Assembly: GCA_015488785.1 (NCBI GenBank)
Contig: WFNC01000129.1
Coordinates: 1-10,107, forward strand
Length of the DNA: 10,107 bases
Direction of reading: 5' to 3'
Source of the DNA: Flavobacteriales bacterium
GTDB taxonomy: Bacteria; Bacteroidota; Bacteroidia; Flavobacteriales_D; Parvicellaceae
Shown here: positions 6,731 to 10,107 of the stretch, piece by piece
Position numbering within the stretch: the first letter of the stretch is position 1
Layout: the number at the start of each line of letters is the position of its first letter
Translations under genes and position numbers: made by a program
Notes under the pieces: generated by a model
What the model saw: the letters and a program-made list of their open reading frames with translations, nothing else
Database searches by the model: none
Told to the model about the DNA's origin: nothing

Positions 6731-7204
6731 TCATCTGTGATGATAAGGTTCGTTTTTTAGGATTGTAAAACCACGATACAGTTGCTCTTTAAAAATAAGG
6801 CGAACCATTTGGTGGGAAAACGTCATTTTAGACAATCCTATTTTTTGATTCGCTCGTTTGTAAACCTCATCGCTAAATCCATAAGCTCCTCCGACTACAA
6901 AAATTAATCTTTTTACTCCTGAGTTTAACTGTTTCTGTAAAAAAGAACTAAAACCAACAGAATTAAATTCCTTGCCATTTTCGTCGAGCAATATTATAAA
7001 ATCCGATTTTTCAGTTTTACTAAGAATCAATGCTCCTTCTTTTTGTTTTATTTGTAATTCAGAAAGATTTTTGGCTTTTTTAAGTTCAGGTATCACAACT
7101 TCTTCGAAACGAATGTAGTGTTTTAGTCGCTTTTCGTACTCCTGCTCCCCTTCTATCAAATATTTCTTATTTGTTTTTCCTACTACTATTAATCTTACTT
7201 GCAT
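6731..7204 (-). CDS. rlmH: RlmH, 23S rRNA (pseudouridine-1915-N3) methyltransferase
   Basis: SPOUT-class methyltransferase that uses S-adenosylmethionine to methylate N3 of pseudouridine 1915 in helix 69 of 23S rRNA, acting on assembled 70S ribosomes. From ATG 7204 it has 157 residues, the standard length, and begins MQVRLIVVGKT as the family does. The knotted cofactor site is visible: IILLDENGKEF (70-80), FVVGGAYGF (102-110), LSKMTFSHQMVR (124-135), EQLYR (140-144) and the C-terminal PYHHR (153-157). An ATG 14 codons further upstream (7246) would run through the promoter box and is rejected. The gene diverges from nadC across 48 bases. All hallmark residues are present, so the call is firm. 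Confidence 0.96.
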   Translation of the reverse strand: MQVRLIVVGKTNKKYLIEGEQEYEKRLKHYIRFEEVVIPELKKAKNLSELQIKQKEGALILSKTEKSDFIILLDENGKEFNSVGFSSFLQKQLNSGVKRLIFVVGGAYGFSDEVYKRANQKIGLSKMTFSHQMVRLIFKEQLYRGFTILKNEPYHHR

Positions 7205-7227
7205 ACCAAAGTTTTTTCTTAACTTTG
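7199..7227 (+). promoter_or_regulatory. Promoter of nadC
   Basis: TTG (7199-7201), an 18-base spacer and TAACTTTG (7220-7227) match the Bacteroidota -33/-7 arrangement. They predict a leader of roughly 20 bases before the nadC ATG at 7253. The -33 part overlaps the rlmH start codon. Confidence 0.6.
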
Positions 7228-7228
7228 A

Positions 7229-7236
7229 CAAATATA
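7229..7236 (-). promoter_or_regulatory. Promoter -7 box of rlmH
   Basis: TATATTTG on the minus strand is an exact TAnnTTTG match, 24 bases upstream of the rlmH ATG. A possible TTG -33 element lies 21 bases further upstream, inside the nadC start region (7258-7260). Only one base separates this box from the nadC -7 box. Confidence 0.55.
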
Positions 7237-7252
7237 ACCAATCCAAAATAAA

Positions 7253-8086
7253 ATGACAATTAAAGATTTTGTTGCTTTAGCAATTGAAGAAGACATAAAA
7301 GATGGAGATCATTCTGCTCTAGCTTGTATTCCTAGTGAAGCAAGGGGAAAAGCCAAACTTTTGGTAAAAGAAGATGGTATAATTGCAGGTATTGAAATTG
7401 CCAAACAAATTTTTAAAGAATTTGACGATTCTATTGTTTTCGAACAACTAATAAACGATGGTGATTCGGTAAAGTATGGTGACATTGCTTTTTACATTGA
7501 AGGATATTCACAAAAACTACTAGGATCTGAACGTTTGGTGCTCAATATTATGCAACGAATGAGTGCTATTGCTACACTTACCAATAAGTTTGTAGTCGAA
7601 ATTGGTGATTTACCAACCAAAATTTTAGACACTCGAAAAACGACTCCACTTATTCGTTTTTTAGAAAAAAGAGCGGTAAAAATAGGAGGTGGAGAAAACC
7701 ACAGAATGGGATTGTACGATATGGTTATGTTAAAAGATAATCACATCGACTTTGCAGGAGGTATAGAAAAAGCGATTTTAAAGACAAATCAATATTTAAA
7801 GACAAATAATTTACATTTAAAAATAGAAATCGAAACAAGGGATTTGGACGAAGTCAAAGAAGTTTTACGAATTGGAAATGTTGATCGAATAATGCTTGAC
7901 AATTTTTCGCACAAAGATTTGAGAACAGCTGTAGCTTTAATAAACGGAAAATACGAAACAGAAGCATCGGGAGGTATTAAATTATCGACGGTAAAAAGCT
8001 ATGCCGAATGTGGTGTAGATTATGTTTCTTCGGGAGCTTTGACGCATTCGGTTCACAATTTAGATTTAAGCTTAAAAGCGGTATAA
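7253..8086 (+). CDS. nadC: Nicotinate-nucleotide pyrophosphorylase (quinolinate phosphoribosyltransferase)
   Basis: NadC joins quinolinate with PRPP to give nicotinate mononucleotide, CO2 and pyrophosphate, the step where de novo NAD synthesis meets the common pathway; it acts in the cytoplasm, usually as a dimer. The protein has 277 residues, typical length. The N-terminal open-faced sandwich has GDHS (18-21), and the barrel carries LNIMQRMSAIAT (97-108), LDTRKTTP (125-132), GGGENHRMGLYDMVMLKDNHI (145-165), the acidic EIET (192-195), MLDN (214-217), EASGGI (237-242) and SSGALTHS (259-266). No catalytic motif is missing. nadA and nadB are not in the window. A promoter lies directly upstream, and structured repeat copy B begins 91 bases after the stop. 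The function is very well supported. Confidence 0.97.
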   Translation: MTIKDFVALAIEEDIKDGDHSALACIPSEARGKAKLLVKEDGIIAGIEIAKQIFKEFDDSIVFEQLINDGDSVKYGDIAFYIEGYSQKLLGSERLVLNIMQRMSAIATLTNKFVVEIGDLPTKILDTRKTTPLIRFLEKRAVKIGGGENHRMGLYDMVMLKDNHIDFAGGIEKAILKTNQYLKTNNLHLKIEIETRDLDEVKEVLRIGNVDRIMLDNFSHKDLRTAVALINGKYETEASGGIKLSTVKSYAECGVDYVSSGALTHSVHNLDLSLKAV

Positions 8087-8177
8087 ATTAGTTTCTTGAA
8101 TTGGTACTAAACTCAAAAAAGCTAATCGTCTATTTTGAAATCGAATTTTAAAAGATAGAAAAAAAAGTTTATGCGTT

Positions 8178-8245
8178 AGGGATAGTAGTAATTGTTTGAG
8201 CTCTTTTTTGTTTTTTTAACAAAAAAAGCGAGTACGGATAGCCCG
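8178..8245 (+). repeat. Structured intergenic repeat, copy B
   Basis: Second copy of the element at 5653-5728, in inverse orientation. The left box 8178-8203 (AGGGATAGTAG...TTGTTTGAGCTC) and right box 8227-8245 (AGCGAGTACGGATAGCCCG) match copy A at 42 of 45 positions. The 23 bases between them differ from copy A in length and sequence, yet also form a hairpin: TTTTTTGTT (8204-8212) pairs with AACAAAAAA (8218-8226) around TTTTT, again above a CTC/GAG base. It lies in sense orientation in the nadC 3' region and could end or stabilise that transcript. Confidence 0.8.
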
Positions 8246-8296
8246 CTCGAACGCCCAAAGAATAAAGATTAATGAATTAGAATAGTCCTAATTATT

Positions 8297-9238
8297 ATGG
8301 TGAAAAAACTAAAATATTATTTATTAAATAATCCATTTGTAAGGACGGCTCAAAATTGGAGTTCAAAAATTGTGTTGCCTGGTTTTGAAGGATTAACGCT
8401 TTACGAAGTTTTTATTTTTCTAATGGAATCTTTCCAAAAAGCGCAGTATGGAACAAGAAGTGCGGCTATTTCATTTAAATTTTTTGCTGCGATATTCCCT
8501 TCTTTAGTCTTTTTATTGTCCTTAATTCCATACGTTCCAATCGACAATTTTCAAGAAGATTTACTTTTTTATCTTTCAGAAATGTTGCCACACAACGCCT
8601 TTTCTATGGTTAAACATACGGTGAATGATTTGATTACTAAAAAACACAACGTGTTACTATCTGCGGGTTTTATTTTCTCATTATTTTACGCTTCCAACGG
8701 GCTAAATGCGCTACTCGACAGTTTTAACGATTCTTACCAAATAGAGAAAAAAAGAAGCACAGTTAAACAACGATTAATTTCATTTGGGGGGTTTGCTGTT
8801 ATCACTCTTTTTCTAATTCTATCAATTTCTTCTCTTATTCTTGGCGAAATTGCGATTCATACGCTATTCAAAGGAGGTTTGAGTCAAATCGGAAATATAC
8901 TTTTTCATCTTATCAGATGGGTTGTAATAATTGGAGGTACTATTTTTAGTGTGAGTACGCTTTATAATATTGGGAATCCAGAAAGAAAACAATGGAAATA
9001 TTTTTCGGCTGGGGCGACTTTGGCTACCATTATTATTATTCTATCTTCTAAAGGAATTATTTTTTACTTCGACAATTTTGGAAAATACAATGAACTTTAC
9101 GGTTCTATTGGGTCTTTACTAATTGTCTTGATTTGGATACAAACAATTAGTTACATCTTATTGGTAGGCTTCGAATTATCGACGCATACCGATGCACATA
9201 GTCTTCACAAGAATAATGAAATTAATAAACTATCTTAG
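8297..9238 (+). CDS. YihY/virulence factor BrkB family inner-membrane protein
   Basis: Integral membrane protein of 313 residues. Six helices can be read at about 62-82, 118-140, 161-188, 197-222, 236-258 and 268-294. Family features are the YGTRSAAISFKFFAAIFPSL stretch (51-70), the FYASNGLNALLDSFNDSY segment (130-147) with the motif typical of the family, and the closing YGSIGSLLIVLIWIQ (268-282). YihY/BrkB proteins were once called ribonuclease BN by mistake; their function is unknown, with transport or envelope roles proposed. The ATG at 8297 follows a small inverted repeat (AATTAG/CTAATT, 8275-8293). No TAnnTTTG box is visible, so it may be read through from nadC past repeat copy B. A 55-residue membrane protein follows after four bases. 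Confidence 0.9.
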   Translation: MVKKLKYYLLNNPFVRTAQNWSSKIVLPGFEGLTLYEVFIFLMESFQKAQYGTRSAAISFKFFAAIFPSLVFLLSLIPYVPIDNFQEDLLFYLSEMLPHNAFSMVKHTVNDLITKKHNVLLSAGFIFSLFYASNGLNALLDSFNDSYQIEKKRSTVKQRLISFGGFAVITLFLILSISSLILGEIAIHTLFKGGLSQIGNILFHLIRWVVIIGGTIFSVSTLYNIGNPERKQWKYFSAGATLATIIIILSSKGIIFYFDNFGKYNELYGSIGSLLIVLIWIQTISYILLVGFELSTHTDAHSLHKNNEINKLS

Positions 9239-9242
9239 CAAA

Positions 9243-9410
9243 ATGGAAATTACAAATTCGGACGTAATGCAACTTACTTTTCAAGCGTTTTTAATTCTAG
9301 TATTGGGAATGGTATTGTGGCGTTTTATGGTTTCTTTTTCTAAAAAATCATCCAAACCAAAAGGAAGTAATTATTTTGACACCAAATACAAAGACAAGTG
9401 GAATCGCTAA
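9243..9410 (+). CDS. Small single-pass membrane protein, unknown function
   Basis: A 55-residue protein from ATG 9243, four bases after the yihY-family stop, which suggests shared translation. A short polar N-terminus (MEITNSDVM) is followed by one helix (about 10-29, LTFQAFLILVLGMVLWRFMV), then basic SKKSSKPKG and a C-terminus NYFDTKYKDKWNR with many aromatic and charged residues. The helix and the following positive charges predict N-out, C-in topology. The open frame extends upstream to 9192, but that part overlaps the previous gene and lacks protein character. The tight spacing and clean helix-plus-basic-tail design argue for a real gene, perhaps a partner of the YihY-family protein. I do not recognise the family. 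Confidence 0.7.
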   Translation: MEITNSDVMQLTFQAFLILVLGMVLWRFMVSFSKKSSKPKGSNYFDTKYKDKWNR

Positions 9411-9511
9411 TGATACACTTCGTTTTATTATGAATTAAAAATAACAACGTAGCTAAGCATCAAAAAAAATAGAACGAGACTATAATTTATCTCCAATAAG
9501 ATTAAACAAAT
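9411..9511. other. Intergenic leader of the last gene
   Basis: These 101 AT-rich bases hold TATAATTTAT (9481-9490), only a loose resemblance to the -7 box, and an A-rich stretch (AACAAAT) just before the ATG. No clear terminator for the preceding gene pair was found. Confidence 0.35.
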
Positions 9512-10107
9512 ATGAAATACATCCTTTTTTTTATCACGTTAAGTTTATTTACAATCACCACTTTTGGTCAAGATATTTTTGGGCGAAGAAAAAAAGACTT
9601 AGTCGAGTTTAGAGTTTACAAACAAAGCGGTTGGCATTTTGCTCCTGGCTTAACTTACACTCCTGGATACGTTCCTAAAGACGACAAAAGAGATTTAAAA
9701 CAAAAAGGAGGACTTGGTTTATATGCTGAAGTTGGACGTTTTAGAATTTTTTATGAAGGAGGAAATTTCTTCAACTATTTAGATTACAGCTTAGCTTTCA
9801 AGCGACTAAAAGGTGAGGAGGAGTTTAATGGAAACAAAGCTGTTTTTAAACAAAATTTTGTCTTAGCCAATTTCAACATCAATAATATTTGGCAGTTGGG
9901 AGATTACAAATTTATTCAAAATAGTATTGGACTAAACCTAGACTATAAATTCTCGGACAATTACGCACCTAATGGTTCTGATGTTTTAGAGCCTCATAAT
10001 ACTAATAAGTTACTATTTTCTTTGCATTACAAAATTGGTTACGGTATAAAAGTCAAAGACAATTTATTTATAATTCCAGCTTTAGAATTCCCAATTTTGA
10101 ACGCCAT
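9512..10107 (+). CDS. Secreted, probably outer-membrane beta-barrel-like protein, N-terminal part (cut by right edge)
   Basis: The first 198 residues from ATG 9512; the rest lies beyond the window. A signal peptide spans about 1-20 (MKYILFFITLSLFTITTFG, then QD). The mature start is basic (FGRRKKDLVEFRVYK). Beyond it, alternating strands rich in Gly, Tyr and Phe (GLGLYAEVGRFRIFYEGGNFF, LLFSLHYKIGYGIKVKDNLFIIPALEF) suggest a small barrel or porin-like envelope protein. No specific family is recognised, and the barrel idea is inference from strand periodicity. The reading frame is open to the edge with no sign of disruption. It probably has its own transcript, since 101 bases separate it from the previous gene. 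Confidence 0.75.
   Translation, partial: MKYILFFITLSLFTITTFGQDIFGRRKKDLVEFRVYKQSGWHFAPGLTYTPGYVPKDDKRDLKQKGGLGLYAEVGRFRIFYEGGNFFNYLDYSLAFKRLKGEEEFNGNKAVFKQNFVLANFNINNIWQLGDYKFIQNSIGLNLDYKFSDNYAPNGSDVLEPHNTNKLLFSLHYKIGYGIKVKDNLFIIPALEFPILNA

Noticed and set aside
7205..7246. Longer start for rlmH
   Set aside because: RlmH proteins begin at the internal Met (MQVRLIVVGKT); the extension overlaps both promoter boxes.
5653..8245. Inverted repeat copies as ends of a composite mobile element carrying lipoprotein, rlmH and nadC
   Set aside because: The enclosed genes are housekeeping, there is no transposase or target duplication, and transcription direction explains the orientation.
9192..9242. 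Upstream extension of the 55-residue membrane protein
   Set aside because: It overlaps the end of the yihY-family gene in another frame, and the ATG at 9243 gives normal spacing.

Overview
The window reads as ordinary chromosome of an AT-rich member of the Bacteroidota, most likely order Flavobacteriales. The grounds are a fused SecDF with a long variable insert in its SecD part, the DUF4129/DUF4350 pair, lipoprotein and barrel-like proteins of flavobacterial type, A-rich leaders without Shine-Dalgarno sites, and promoter-like TAnnTTTG boxes. I see no phage, transposase, CRISPR array, rRNA or tRNA.

Left part (1-5494, all on the minus strand): the N-terminal 417 residues of SecDF run off the left edge. 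A 319-base gap separates it from a three-gene unit transcribed DUF4129 > DUF4350 > ComF, with overlapping gene ends and a probable promoter at 4507-4536. Upstream lies a periplasmic DUF3108 protein with its own promoter-like box and a terminator whose stem is complete only in the minus-strand RNA.

Centre (5495-8296): a 469-base gene-poor stretch carries a 45-base hairpin, one copy of a structured repeat and three degenerate AGGCT repeats. It is followed by an unknown lipoprotein gene and rlmH (both minus) and by nadC (plus). rlmH and nadC diverge from a 48-base region with back-to-back promoter boxes. A second copy of the structured repeat lies just after nadC.

Right part (8297-10107, plus): a YihY/BrkB-family membrane protein, a 55-residue single-pass membrane protein four bases behind it, and the beginning of a secreted, probably barrel-like protein cut by the right edge.

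The gene content is mainly housekeeping: protein export, rRNA modification, NAD synthesis and envelope proteins. The most interesting signal is the intergenic repeat at 5653-5728 (minus) and 8178-8245 (plus). Two conserved boxes, 42 of 45 positions identical, flank a hairpin whose sequence and length differ between copies while its fold is kept. Each copy lies in sense orientation downstream of one arm of the divergent rlmH/nadC region. The second point of note is the DUF4350 gene: its only standard start codon cuts away half of the membrane anchor, and an in-frame AUU overlapping the previous stop codon would restore it.
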